From positions 121,342,639-121,406,638 of the forward strand of contig OV884009.1 in assembly GCA_930367205.1 (NCBI GenBank): DNA of 64,000 bases. Direction: 5' to 3'. The first letter of the stretch is position 1, and the number at the start of each line of letters is the position of its first letter. The DNA comes from Acanthosoma haemorrhoidale. Its lineage: Eukaryota; Arthropoda; Insecta; Hemiptera; Acanthosomatidae. Shown one piece after another: positions 17,966-29,139 of this stretch. A program made the translations under genes and the position numbers. The notes beneath the pieces are model-generated. The model did no database searches. It was not told the DNA's origin and saw only the letters and a list, made by a program, of their open reading frames with translations.

Positions 17966-18152
17966 AGTTAAGCTCCAGGCAGCATCAGTACTCAACCTTA
18001 ATCCCCGAACGTCGGGATGTAAACATCCCGAATGTAAATATACAGGGTTATAGACTCGAAATAAACAGTCTAGTTCTAACTTTCAAGCGTGTTGTTTCTC
18101 TGTACCTTTTTTTCCCTTTGTTTTTTAATTCTAAAGCCGGTAAGCATTAACT
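17966..18152 (+). repeat. F: solo LTR of a related gypsy family
   Basis: 187 bp, AGTTAAGC...GCATTAACT, flanked by TATA on both sides, with no internal region. This is the expected product of LTR-LTR recombination. It shares with the D LTR the near-palindrome CGGGATGTAAACATCCCG followed by AATGTA. AATAAA occurs in GAAATAAACAG. Confidence 0.85.
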
Positions 18153-18162
18153 TATATATATA
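18153..18162. repeat. (TA)n tract between F and B3
   Basis: Ten bases of TA repeat separating the TTAACT end of F from the AGTTAAG start of B3. Confidence 0.85.
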
Positions 18163-18242
18163 AGTTAAGTCCAGGCGCCGCTAGTGCCCAGCCTTAATCC
18201 CCAAACATATGTTATCTGTATATGTTTACAGGTAATACCTAT
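18163..18242 (+). repeat. B3 5' LTR, first part
   Basis: AGTTAAGTCCAGGCGCC... to GGTAATACCTAT, matching the B2 LTR in reverse complement up to the LINE insertion point. The last 14 bases form the left target-site copy of the LINE. Confidence 0.88.
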
Positions 18243-18318
18243 TATTATTATTATTTGTTCCGGCATTTGTGCACCGCGGCCTCAGTCAGACCTATTGTGC
18301 GCCGTCCATGTCCCTGTC

Positions 18319-21300
18319 CTATATATGTGACAGGCGCACGGCCTTTGCAAATCTGAGGATACTGAATGGATCGATCAGTTCACATAGTTTGGGGTCTACA
18401 ATGCGATCACTACCAAAGTGAAGGTATCGCCTTCTAGCTAAGTTATCACAGTCACATATTATATGACGTGCCGTTTCTCCCTCTTCCTTGCAGAATCTGC
18501 AGATTGGTGATCCCACTATCCCCAAATTAAAGAGGTGTTTATTTAACCGACAGTGACCTGTATAGAGTCCTGTCACACTTTTGAGTGTCCACCTGTCCAT
18601 TGATAGAAGTGCTGAGCTTCTTCTCTTACAGGGTCCATTAAGAAACAGTTTCGAGTGTTCCTGTTTCTTAGTTTCTCTCCAAGAAAGTCTTGCCTTGTCC
18701 TCTAAAGCTAATTTTATACGCCTTTTAGCGTAGCTGAGGCTGATACCACATATGGGTTCAGGTGCAAGAGGTGTCTGTTCTGAGCCCACCCTTGCAAGGC
18801 CATCTGCCTTCTCATTGCCTGTGATGCCTGTGTGTCCTGGCACCCAGTCGATTCTAACCTTATTGGCTTGCGAGAGTGTGTTTAAGTTGTTTTTACACTC
18901 CTCAACCAAATAAGATCTGGTCGTATAGCTTCTCAGGGCGCCAATGGCTGCCTGGCTGTCCGTGAAAATTGTGATCAGTCTGTTTCTTACACCCTCCCCA
19001 ATTAAGGTTTGGGTACAGACATTGATCGCCATCACTTCGGCCTGAAAGACCGAGGTGTGTCTACCTAAAGGAATAGAAATCCCAGATTCTGGTTTATCTT
19101 TCCTCCATATGCCGGCCCCTGATCCGTTTTCTGTTAGTGAGCCGTCTGTATAGCAATTAATCCCATTACACAGTTTATGTGGTTTGGTCTTTGTGTTTTC
19201 CGCACAGTATAAAACGTCTGTGTGTTTCTTAACTTGTAGGTCAGAGTGCATTGACAGCACCTCGTCTTCATCAATTCTTCTGAACAAGTTCCCATGTCGC
19301 ATGTGAGTCATGACTTTGGATCTTGTTCCTGATTTCGCAAGTCTGTAAGCCACGTTCAAGGCTTGCGCTTCTACTTCTATGTGCAGTGGATTCAAGTTCA
19401 ATAAGACTTCCATTGCAGCAGTAGGAGTTGTACTCATGGCACCAGTGATCATGAGACATGAAAGTCTCTGTAATTTGCCAAGCAAAGTTCTATTTTTACT
19501 AATACTACCTCTGTGCCACCACACCATAGAGGCATAGAGCACCATTGGTCTAACTGCTGCGGTATATAGCCAGAATAACATTCTGGGTTGTAGTCCCCAG
19601 GTCCTACCCACAGCCCTTTTACATGCATAGAGGCATCGAAGTGCCTTCATAGTAGTATTCCTGATGTGTTTAGACCAGTCCAATTTTCTATCCAGAGTAA
19701 CCCCTAGATGCTTTACCTCACTACAAATGCTTACCTGTGTCCCCCCTATATAGGGTGGTCTAACTATAGCATTTCTTTTGTTAGTGAAGATACAGAGATT
19801 TATCTTCTGGGGATTGATTCCTAAACCATTCTTTTCACACCGATCCCTCAAAAGATCCATCGATGCGGAAAGCAACTCAGAAATGGTTTCTGAGAACTTG
19901 CCCCCTATGAGCACAGCAATGTCATCAGCATATCCCTGTGCGTAGAACCCTGCAGAGTTTAGGTTTGTTAACAATGAGTCAACGACCAAACACCACAGTA
20001 ATGGAGATAACATCCCTCCCTGTGGACATCCTCCCACTGGCTTCATCCACAGTTTGGTTTGTCCCAATTGTGATTGTAAAATCCTATTCTCTAGCATGGT
20101 GTTTATCCAGCTAGAGGCTAAGGAACTAATCCCCTTTCTTTCTAAGGCTGATGCCATAGTGTTATAGGGTGTGCGATCAAAGGCACCTTCTATATCAACA
20201 AAGATGCCTGCCATTATTTCTTTATGAACTAGGGATCTCTCTATCCTGGAAACCAGGTGGTGGAGAGCAATTTCACAGGATTTTCCTGCCTGGTATGCGA
20301 ATTGAGCGCTATGGAGCGGTCGTTCTACCAGTATTCCATCCCTAATATGTCTGTCTATGACCTTTTCCAAGGTCTTCATTAAAAATGAAGTCAGACATAT
20401 TGGTCTGTAAGACTTGTGTTCTTCATAGGACTTTTTCCCAGGTTTTGGTATGTAACACACTTTTGCCATCCTCCAGCTTACTGGAATATAGCTCAGTGCC
20501 AAGCTTCCCCTTAACAAGGTAAGTATAAGGGGCCTAATTACTGGTAGGCCTTTTTGTAGCAAGGCTGGGAATATCCCATCAGTACCAGGTGATTTGAAAG
20601 GAGCAAAAGAATTAATTGCCCACTCCACTCTTGCAGAATTGACAATTTTATTTGCTTCTGCCCAGTTACCCTTGCAACTAGTGTGTTCACAGTTGGTAGG
20701 GTCATTATTAATCGTATCCATCAGTCCGCAGCCAGGAAAATGTGCGCGCGCCAGGGCACCGAGGGTTCCCTCCTCAGAATCCGTATAGCCCCCTCCCACC
20801 CTGACGGAGCCCAACACTCCCCTGTCTGACTGCTTGCAAAGATCCTATTTACTCTAAACATGGAAGTTGTATCGGTTATTTCGCTACAAAATTTCTTCCA
20901 CGCCCTTCTTTTAGCCTTTCTGACTTCTTTGTTATAATCAGTGAGTGCACGTTTATAAGTGTCCCATCTGCCTGATCTTTTGGCCGCGTTAAAGAGTTTA
21001 CGTGTAAGAGCTCTTAACTTGCCAAGTTCATTGTTCCACCAGGGACAGTTCCTGTTGGATCTAACATTACATACAGTGTTATTATCAGTGTATGACTTAA
21101 TCATTGCCTCAGTCAATGTTGAGTTTAAATGTTCCAAATGCCAGTTGCTACTCACCACTCTAGGACAGCATTTGACCTCCTCCTCAAGCTGTGTATGGTA
21201 GGTTTCCCAGTTTGTAAGTTTGGGATTCCTATACACAGCTTCGGACGTGATGTTACCACTTAGATCAAATCTAATGTATCTATGATCTGAGCATGACTCT

Positions 21301-21917
21301 TCTTCAGAGACGTGCCAGCCTTTAACCCTTAGGCTTATAGTACGTGTGCTAAGGGTTATGTCAATGATCTCAGATCTGATTCTGTTGTTAAAAGTGGCAA
21401 TATTGCCTCTGTTTAGAATGTCTAGGTCATTACTAGTTATGTACTCTACTAAACACTCACCTCTCTGGTTGTTGTTCTTGCTCCCCCAGAGCTGATGGTG
21501 AGCGTTCGCGTCAAGCGATGCTATAAGCTCGCCTCTTAAGCCAGTCCCTTCCGTTAGCTTACTAAGTGCCTCGGTCGGGACTCTTTCTTCATATGGGAGG
21601 TAGACCGATTCAATCGTCAACCTCCCACCTTGATTTCCCTCGTTGAGGGCCATTTGAGCTGCTGCTAAATCTCTAGAACAATATTGCCATACAGGCAGCA
21701 TTTTAAGACTGCTCTTATGCAGGATACAGGCTCTGGCACGCTCGGGTACAGAAATAATCTCATACCCACGCATCGCCAGCCCCCCCATCCTGCCCTTATA
21801 CAGGTAAGGTTCTTGTATTAGAATAATATCAATATCCTTAACACTCACATACTGCTGCAGAACACCACATGCTGCAATACAGTGGTGTAGATTAATTTGC
21901 AGCAGCCTCACCACCAT
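18319..21917 (-). pseudogene. LINE ORF2: endonuclease-RT-RNase H with one frameshift
   Basis: The first piece (20721-21917) starts at ATG 21917, four bases after the ORF1 stop. It holds an APE-type endonuclease: QINLHH, the catalytic-Glu motif IQEPYLYKG, LDANAHHQLWGS, and SDHRYIRFDL with the catalytic Asp-His. The second piece (18319-20817) is in another frame. It has the RT (YRPICLTSFLMKTLEKV, FVDIEGAFD, GCPQGGMLSPLLW, catalytic YADD) and an RNase H domain (YTDGS, FQAEVMAI, TDSQAAI, PGHTGITGNEKAD), then a CCHC-like CRFCKEEGETARHIIC tail. The switch lies at about 20817-20835 near a GGGG run and looks like one single-base indel. It would encode a target-primed reverse transcription enzyme; as read it is broken. 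Confidence 0.87.
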
Positions 21918-21919
21918 GA

Positions 21920-22356
21920 TCAGTGCCCGCCGGCCCCCGGAGGGCCACCCCGAGGCGGACGCCGGGAGACAGCGCCAAACCCAGGCCTCCCCATCACAGA
22001 GGGCCGAGACCCAGCGCGCCCCCCAGCCCCCGCCACGGGGCCACCCCCCGCAGCCGCCATAGTCATCGCCTTGGGGCCATCCTTTGGAGTTGGCAAATTC
22101 GTCGTAGCGATCCCCTTCGACTCCACCACCTCAGGATCGCTCCTTGCCTCCTCCACCTTATTAGCCGGCTTCCTCTCCTGTACTACTTTCGGCGGCTTCT
22201 TCTTATCCAATACCCTGAGAGCGACCTTAGTGAACCCATAGTTCAGCTTAAGCTTCCGCTTCTCAAGGTATTCCATGCTAGTCTCTGGGGCAGACAGGAT
22301 CGCAAAGAAGCCATGCTTCTCCACCTTGGTGCCCAGGAGTCTCCATAATCCAATAT
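21920..22356 (-). pseudogene. LINE ORF1, C-terminal fragment
   Basis: The end of the nucleic-acid-binding ORF1 protein. The frame is open from the 5' truncation (WRLLGTKVEKHGFF...) through a domain with YLEKRKLKLNYGFTKVALRVLD. It then runs into a Gly/Pro/Ala/Arg-rich tail, very GC-rich compared with its surroundings. It stops (TGA) four bases before the ORF2 ATG, suggesting coupled translation. No zinc knuckle remains. Confidence 0.65.
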
Positions 22357-22476
22357 CAGGTACCCTATAGATAGAGGTATCTTGGACTAAATAGAGCAGT
22401 CTTGTTATAACGTTCTACGTGCGAGCATAATTTTTTTTTGTTTTTTTTTTCTTCTATACGCGAAAGAGAGAAGACT
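22357..22476 (+). repeat. B3 5' LTR remainder fused to gag leader
   Basis: The LTR resumes at GGTACCCTATAGATAGAGG and continues to TTCTACGTG. It is then joined directly to GCGAGCATAATTTTTT, which in B2 lies downstream of the PBS. The junction shares GTG in both parents, pointing to a microhomology deletion. The T-rich leader matches B2. Confidence 0.8.
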
Positions 22477-22545
22477 GAAGGAGGAGTTTTGAGACAGCCC
22501 GTCTTGAATCTCGTAGAGGGAGCAGATAATAGAAGAGTGGGAACT

Positions 22546-23661
22546 ATGCCAGAAGTTCATGCCAAGGCGCTCGCGCTGATGAGGGTAAAAGCGATGAATA
22601 CCCAGGATCTGAGGAAGGCTGTTTCGGAGCTGGAGAGATTCACTGGGGAACTGGGGGAGCTGAACCATTTCCTAAAAGGAGGAGACCGTCTCACAGCTTT
22701 AATTGGAGCCAAAGTAGAAGAAAATTTAATAGATCCCAGAGACGCGGAATCGTTGAAGGCGGCCCTGATATGTCGGGTCAAGAGAAGTATACTGAATCAA
22801 ATTCAGGCAGATGAAGAAACCCCGTGGGAAGTAATTAAGATGAGATTGAAGAAGGCGTTCGGAGGAGGACGATGGACTCCCGAGGAGGACATATTCCAAA
22901 TGTTTAGGGAGACAAAGTCCCCAAGACAAAGTAACGGGCAATATGCCGCGGGGTTAGTAGTCCGTTTCAATAAGATAACGGAGAAGATGAGAGAGTCGAT
23001 TAGTGTAGAAGAGGTGGAGGGTAGAATGGGATTCTTATCCACAATTCTAAAAGTGCAACTGGCCAAGGAGACAGGAAGAAAGGAAGGATTCTCTGATGAG
23101 CGCTCGTTCTCGGAGTGTGCACAATCAATGATCGACACTAGTGCCAAGGAGGAAGAGGTGAGGGTGCAAGACGTCGACAATGAGTGGAGCCGAGTTGCAT
23201 ACAAAAGAACCCGGACCCTGAAACCAACCTGGAGGAGACTAGAAACGTCCGTTATTGGCAGAGACAAGGGAACGACAGGAGAAAGAAGATTCAGAGGAAC
23301 GAGACCGAGGTATGCCCCGCCCAGGGAAGAAAGAAAATGCCACGGATGTAGGAAGGCAGGAGATTTAGTGGCACAGTGTCCTCGAACGAAATGTTTTGAG
23401 TGTGGCGAGGAAGGACACATCGCGAGGCATTGCCCGTATATCTTCCGGAGGAGAGAATACCAACGACCAGAACCGATGGAGGTAAACACTCAAGAAGTAA
23501 GAGAGAGACGGAGCATGACACATGGGGAGAGTGGATCATCAGAAGATGAGTCATCAGGGACTTCGGGAACTGAAGGAGAAGAAGCGAGGCGCAGCAGAAA
23601 CAGGAGACAGACAGGGCAGAAGGTCGAGTCACGTAGATGGGAGCAACGTGATGAAGCCTGA
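22546..23661 (+). pseudogene. B3 Gag (start codon lost)
   Basis: The Gag frame is open from about 22438 to the family UGA at 23659-23661. The native ATG is gone: B2 reads GAAGATGACTGAAGG and B3 reads GAAGACTGAAGG, a clean three-base loss. The first remaining in-frame ATG is 22546 (MPEVHAKALALM). It has the GELNHFLKGG and RWTPEEDIFQMF blocks and two CCHC knuckles, with Asp for the His of the first knuckle (AGDLVAQC) as in B1. Confidence 0.85.
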
Positions 23662-23718
23662 GGAGCGTGTCGGCAGAGAGGTGACCGCATCCTGAGATGT
23701 AATGGAATTCGGGAGAGG

Positions 23719-25590
23719 ATGTGTGCGTTGCCAATAATTAGGGTCAAAGGAGGAGAGATGTGTCTGGTGGACACGGGAAGCACCAACACCATCATGTCCC
23801 GCGGAGCGCTGGAGAGGCTGTATGGCGGAGAGAGGGCACTCGGGATTCAGGTATGTGATTGTAGTTTAATCACCCTGGAAGGCCCTTGCGAGGTAGTGGG
23901 AGAGTTAGTCATAGGGCTAAATAGGTGGGCGAAGAAAGGGGGAGATCTAAAGATACATATCGTAGGAAACATGCCGCGGGAGTACCAGGTGATAGTTGGG
24001 TGCGACATGTTGGGGAAGGTAGGCGCGCGTGTGGAGAATATCGGGGAAAAATGGAACATTAAGTTGGGGAAAGTGGAATATAAATGTCAAGGGGCTATAT
24101 GGGACGGAAGAGCGCGGATAGGGGCGGTTAATAAAATAGAGGGCTGGAGGGAAGCCCTACAGAGGGAGTTTGAGGATATTTTTTACGTAGAGGGAGACAC
24201 GCTAGGAGCGACTGGGAAGACGGTCCACGAGATCCAGTTAAAGAAAGAACGCGTGACATACGTGAAAGAGAGACGATATCCGCAGGCGCTACGTAGGCAT
24301 ATTAGAGAGGAGCTAGAGAGTCTCAAACGGCAAGGGATTATAATTGATAGCACTTCGCCATATAACAGTCCTCTATGGGCAGTGAGGAAGAAAAATAGAC
24401 CTGGGGACGAGACGGAGAAATACAGGGTAGTTATCGATTATCGGAAGTTAAACGAGAACACGACGGACGAGAAGTATCCTATTCCCCGATTTGAGGACAT
24501 ATTAGACAGATTGAACGGGGCGACAATATTTAGTACCCTAGATCTAAAGGCAGGCTATCACCAGATCAAGATGAGTGCGAACGACCAAGACAAAACGGCC
24601 TTTAGATTTGAGAGGGGGCATTATCAATTTAGCAGGATGCCATTTGGACTGAAAAACGCCCCGATTACCTTTCAACGCCTAATGGATGAATTTTTGAGTG
24701 GAATAGACGAAGCGGTATGCCAGGTCTACATGGACGATCTGTTAGTTTTCAGCAGAACGGAGGCAGAGCACCTAAGAAGTGTATTTCAAAGAGTCCGCGA
24801 ATTCGGATTAAAATTGTCCATGGAGAAGTCTCTGTTGGGGAAGAAAAAAATCAATTTTTTGGGCCACACCATCTCACAGGAGGGGGTTAAGCCAGACTCT
24901 ACGAAGGTCGAGGCGATTAGAAGGATGGTGGTGCCCACAGATGTAAAGGGGATCCGTCGACTTCTGGGGACGCTTAATTATTACAGAAGATTTGTGCCGG
25001 ACATGGCGGCATACCTGGTGCCTATTAATAATTTACTGCGAAAGGGAGCGAGGGTGGTAATTACCCCAATCATGGAGCAGAACATCCGGAAATGTATGTC
25101 TAGCTTACAAGAGGAACCAATATTAGCATTTCCCGATTTCCAACATCCCTTCACAATCACCACTGATGCCAGCGAATACGCACTGGGGGCAGTGTTGTCG
25201 CAGGAGAGAGACGGTGGGGAGCGCCCGGTGGCGTACGCTAGTCGACGGCTCACAGAAACGGAAGCGCGGTATAGTGCTCTAGAGAGAGAGCTCCTAGGTA
25301 TCGTCTGGGCTATAGACCATTTCCGCCCATATGTCTTCAGCAGAAAATTCCGTGTTCACACCGACCACAGACCCCTACAATGGGTAGGAAAGTTAAAGGA
25401 GTCCTCGGCGCGGGTCACAAGGTGGAAAGAGGTTTTGTCCCAGTACAATATGGAGATCATATATAAACCCGGGAAAGAGAACGTAGTGGCAGACTGGCTG
25501 TCCAGAGCCATTACTGTAAATGCATTGGAAGAAGGGGAACCATCCGGGGAAAACCAACAGTTTCTCCGCTGGCCAACCAACCGGAAGTGA
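23719..25590 (+). pseudogene. B3 protease-RT-RNase H, internally deleted Pol
   Basis: 623 codons from the first ATG, in the same frame as gag across the UGA at 23659. It has protease LVDTGSTN, RT with YMDD and RNase H TTDASEYA. It shares with B1 the missing three codons after TEAEH and the 440-bp deletion after RNase H with the same filler (CTGGCCAACCAACC), after which the frame closes. Confidence 0.87.
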
Positions 25591-26640
25591 CGCTGGCCTA
25601 TCACCAAGGAAAAACGAACCACCGTGGAGTTCAGGAAACGTTGCAAGCGTTGCGGCGGAGGTACTTTTGGTGGGGAATGAAAAAGAGCATACAAGAAATG
25701 ATAGGGGCATGTGCAGTTTGTCTCACTACGAAGTATGACAGACATCCGCCACGGGGGCGACAAGAAGAATCGCCCACCGCCGAGACACCGTTGAGTGACT
25801 TACAAGTGGATACCTTCACTTGGAGGGGGTATAAGTGGGTTACCACAATCGACAGCTTTAGCAAAGTGGCCATGGCGCACCCGGTGCAAGATCGGTCATC
25901 AGACGCGGTAATGCTGGCATTAAATACCTGGTTCCAGTTTTACGGAGTACCAGACCGGATCTCGTCGGATGGGGGCAGAGAATTCGACAATGCCAACATC
26001 CGAAAAGAAATGAAGACTCTCGATGTCTCTTGGCATCTTAATACCCCAGGGCACCCTAAGAGTAGAGGAGGGATAGAAAGATTGCACAGCACCCTTAGCG
26101 ACCACCTGCGGGTATATCACGCGGAAAAGGGTCTGCCGGCGAATGAGGCGATGCCGAAGGCGGTGGCCGCTTACAATCATTCGATCCACACCGCGACGGG
26201 GTTCTCCCCGTTCGAGATCCTCTTTGGGCTGCGCGAAAGACGGAGAAATGGGGCAGAGACGGTAGCAGACAAGGGAATGGCGGAGAAAATGGCGAGTAAT
26301 ACTGTCGGTTTGAGGAAAATATGCGACAAAGTCCGAGAAAGGATAACGAGTGACAAAGCGAGACGAGTGGAACGGGAAAACCTCAAAGTCCAGGATCGAA
26401 TGGGGGAACTTAAAATCGGGACTATCGTCTATAAAAACTAGGGTCAAATAGGAGCAAAGAGCTGGTGCGATATGAGGGCCCATTTAAAGTGGTCGTGATT
26501 AGGGAACACAACGTCGTGACAATTGAGAGTATACGACCCACCAAGAAGCGGCGAAATGTCCACATAGAACAGTTAAAGCTTCCACCAGGGGTGGGAGGTT
26601 GTAGATCAGGAATGAGCTGGAGTGTCCTCGCAGCATACAC
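25587..26640 (+). pseudogene. B3 integrase, frameshifted
   Basis: 25587-26441 has the HHCC finger and all three catalytic residues (VDTFTW, SSDGGREF, GIERLHSTL) and ends early at YKN, owing to the missing base shared with B1. 26465-26640 is the RYEGPFKV C-terminal module in another frame. Unlike B1, it keeps the Trp codon after LDVS. Confidence 0.85.
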
Positions 26641-26663
26641 GCGAGGAACATTGAAAATAGTTA

Positions 26664-26724
26664 AAACGTTCTACGTGTTCTTATTACCAACCTTTCTTAG
26701 CTTGTAATTCAATAAACATTAACT
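26664..26724 (+). repeat. B3 3' LTR remnant
   Basis: AACGTTCTACGTG... to CATTAACT, the last about 60 bp of the B LTR. It is fused to ATAGTTA of the 3' non-coding region, so the polypurine tract and most of the LTR are deleted. Confidence 0.85.
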
Positions 26725-26736
26725 TATATATATATA
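26725..26736. repeat. (TA)n tract between B3 and C
   Basis: Six TA units between the TTAACT end of B3 and the AGCCAGAGG start of C. Confidence 0.9.
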
Positions 26737-26912
26737 AGCCAGAGGCAAGTTTATGTTGTAAACTAATACAATCATGGGAGGTAAACAACCTATGATCCTA
26801 TGTAGGTCGGGTTACTAAAGACTATAAAGCAGTCTCTTTACAGACGTTCGAGAGTGTAGTTCGTTTCCCTCTTTCCTATTATTTCTTAAAGCTTAACCTC
26901 CGACGATTAACT
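26737..26912 (+). repeat. C 5' LTR
   Basis: AGCCAGAGG...GACGATTAACT. The right edge is fixed by the adjacent PBS and the left edge by the TA tract. Confidence 0.75.
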
Positions 26913-26930
26913 AGTGCCGAAAACCCGGGA
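26912..26930 (+). other. C primer-binding site, degenerate tRNA-Phe type
   Basis: TAGTGCCGAAAACCCGGGA resembles TGGTGCCGAAACCCGGGA, with one substitution and one extra A. Its position at the LTR edge is as expected. Confidence 0.65.
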
Positions 26931-27019
26931 ACCTAGTACGGTGGAGCGAAAAGTAATAATTTTCTTTCCTTAATTTTTTTTCGTTCTTTCGTTTCACGTT
27001 TTTTTTCTTTCTCAATAAA

Positions 27020-27906
27020 ATGCCAGAGGGAGTGTTACGACCCCCGGTGCTTACTGCAGCAACAGATATACCGCAGTTACCTCAAACGACCATGGCTTTG
27101 GCTCACGCGAATACATTGGCGTGGATTGAGATCCAGGCGATTACGGCTCAGGACATGAGGAATCTGGAAAGATTCGCACGCGAGACCGGGGAACTAAATC
27201 ATTTCCTTAAAGGGGGCGACCAGCTGATTACGCGGTTAGAGGGGAAACGGTCAGAGGACCTGATAACGGAAGGGCACGCAGAATCGCTGAGGGCAGCTCT
27301 GGTGTGCAGAGTGAAGCGGAGTGTCCTGAACATGATCCAGGCCGATGAGGAGACCTCTTGGAACGTAGTGTAGGAGTGGCTGAAGAAAGCGTTCGGTGGG
27401 GGAAGATGGACCCCGGAAGAGGACATTTTTAAACTCTTTAGGGAAACGAAGAGACACCAGCAGATGAACGGGCAGTACGCCGGAACGATGCTGGCAAGAT
27501 ACAACAATATCACGGAGAAGATGCGGGAGACAGTAAGTGCTGCGGAAGTAGAAGCCAGGATGGCGTTCTTATCAACTATACCGAAAGTACAGCTAGCGAA
27601 GGAAACTGGTCGAGACGACAGGAAGTGCGTGGGAAAGCAGGACATTTGGTAGCACAGTTCCCACGCACTAGGTGCTTTAAATGTGGTACAGAAGGGCATG
27701 TAGCCAGACAGTGCCCGTATATGAGCCAACGGAGGGACGGGAACAGACCTGAACCGATGGAGATAAACGCTCAGAAGATGCGGAGGAAGGAGAGGCCGCA
27801 GCCAGAAGCGTCAGAGACCTCGGAAACTTCCGAGACAGAAGAAGAGAGGGAAGAACCAGGAAACCAAATGGGCTGGGGAAGCGGCAGTACTCGGAGGACC
27901 ACTTGA
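27020..27906 (+). pseudogene. C Gag, nonsense and deletion
   Basis: It starts at ATG 27020 (MPEGVLRPPV). 117 codons cover GELNHFLKGGDQ to DEETSWNVV, ending at a TAG. The same frame then continues (EWLKKAFGGGRWTPEED...) to about 27652. A deletion removes the region before the zinc knuckles and shifts the frame; 27625-27906 holds a partial first knuckle (GHLVAQF, its last Cys changed to Phe) and an intact second knuckle (CFKCGTEGHVARQC). The family TGAGGAGAGTGG motif follows near 27940. Confidence 0.82.
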
Positions 27907-27934
27907 CGACAAACATCGGAGGAGAGGGGAGAAC

Positions 27935-29139
27935 GTGATATCTGAGGAGAGTGGTGGCGACCGCACCATAGTAAACAATAGTGTGAAAGTCGTGGATAGT
28001 GGTCTGCCTATAATCAGAGTCGTGAGGGGAGTGAATTGTCTAGTGGATACTGGGAGTACCAACACTATAATGTGTCGGGAGACACTAGAGCGGATGTGTG
28101 AAGGAGAGAGGATGCCCAAATACAGGTATGCTCTTGTAACTTGATCACCTTGGGGGGCCCCTATAAGGTCGAAGGGGAGGCAGTAATAGGGCTAAATAGA
28201 TGGGAACGCGATAAGGAGAGTTTAACAGTTCACGTGGTAGAAAAGATGCCCCGGGAATATGGAGGGATAATAGGGTGCGATTTGCTAGGTAAAGTAGGAG
28301 CAAAGGTTAGGAACGAAAAGGGGCGATGGGACATTCGAATAGGTAAGGTAAGGTATAGGTGCCTGGGACTAGGGAGAGAAGTAGGGCGAGAAGGGGGGGG
28401 GGCGCGAGTAGGAGCGCTAAAGCAAGCAGAAGATTGGAAAGGGGAGCTTAAGAGAAAATACATAGATATTTTCTTCAAGGAAGGCGAGCGATTGGGGCTC
28501 ACAGGTAGAACTGTACACGAGATTCCGCTCAAGCAAGACAGGGTGTGCTATGTGAAGGAGCGCAGGTATCCGCAGGCTCTGAGGCACCACATTCGTGAGG
28601 AGCTAGACAACCTGAAGAAGCACGGGATTATAGTGGACAGTACATCGCCATATAACAGCCCCCTGTGGGCCGTCAAGAAAAAGAATGAGGAAGGTGGGAG
28701 TCCAGACAAATATAGAGTCGTAGTGGACTACAGAAAACTTAATGAAAATACGGTGGATGAAAAATATCCAATCCCCAGGTTCGACGACATTTTGGACAGG
28801 CTGAGCGGGGCGAAGATATTTAGCACTCTGGATCTTAAAGCGGGGTATCACCAGATTCAAATGCACCCTAGAGACCCACACAAGACGGCATTCACGTTTG
28901 AGAGAGGCCACTATGAGTTTACGAGGATGCCATTTGGCCTGAAGAATGCACCCATTACGTTCCAGCGGCTTATGGACGAGTTTCTACGAGGGATAGACGA
29001 GTCCGTATGCCAAATATATATGGATGACCTCTTGATATTCAGTGCGACCGAGGCACTACATGCGGATCACCTGCGGATGGTATTCGATCGCGTGAGGCAA
29101 TTTGGCTTAAAATTGTCAGACGAAAAGTCCCGTCGCTAG
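27935..29139 (+). pseudogene. C protease and RT, frameshifted and truncated
   Basis: Protease LVDTGSTN is in one frame (27935-28144). A frameshift at about 28140 leads to 28141-29139, which has the rest of protease and the RT (VDYRKLNENT, LDLKAGYHQIQM, YMDD in QIYMDDLLIFS). It stops after LKLSDEKSRR where sequence is deleted; the RT thumb and all of RNase H are missing. Confidence 0.85.

Larger units (their letters stand above)
18243..22356 (-). mobile_element. LOA/R1-group non-LTR retrotransposon, 5' truncated
   Basis: A 4.1-kb LINE inserted in the B3 LTR. Its 3' end is an (AAT)n tail (TTATTATTATT on the plus strand near 18243-18255). The flanks are CAGGTAATACCTAT on the left and CAGGTACCCTAT on the right (22357-22368), an imperfect target duplication. 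It contains the end of ORF1 and a full-length ORF2 with one frameshift. The domain order APE endonuclease, RT, RNase H fits the LOA/R1/I group; the clade call is by pattern recognition only. Confidence 0.87.
18163..26724 (+). mobile_element. B3: plus-strand B element with a LINE in its 5' LTR and several deletions
   Basis: B-family element in opposite orientation to B1 and B2. The 5' LTR starts at 18163, is split by a LINE (18243-22356) and resumes to about 22420. There a deletion fuses LTR sequence (...TTCTACGTG) to the gag leader (GCGAGCATAATT), removing the LTR end and PBS. Gag is open but lacks its ATG. Pol carries the same 440-bp, 9-bp and 1-nt deletions as B1. Another deletion fuses the 3' non-coding region to the LTR end (26664-26724). 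Both outer flanks are (TA)n. It is non-functional. Confidence 0.88.
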
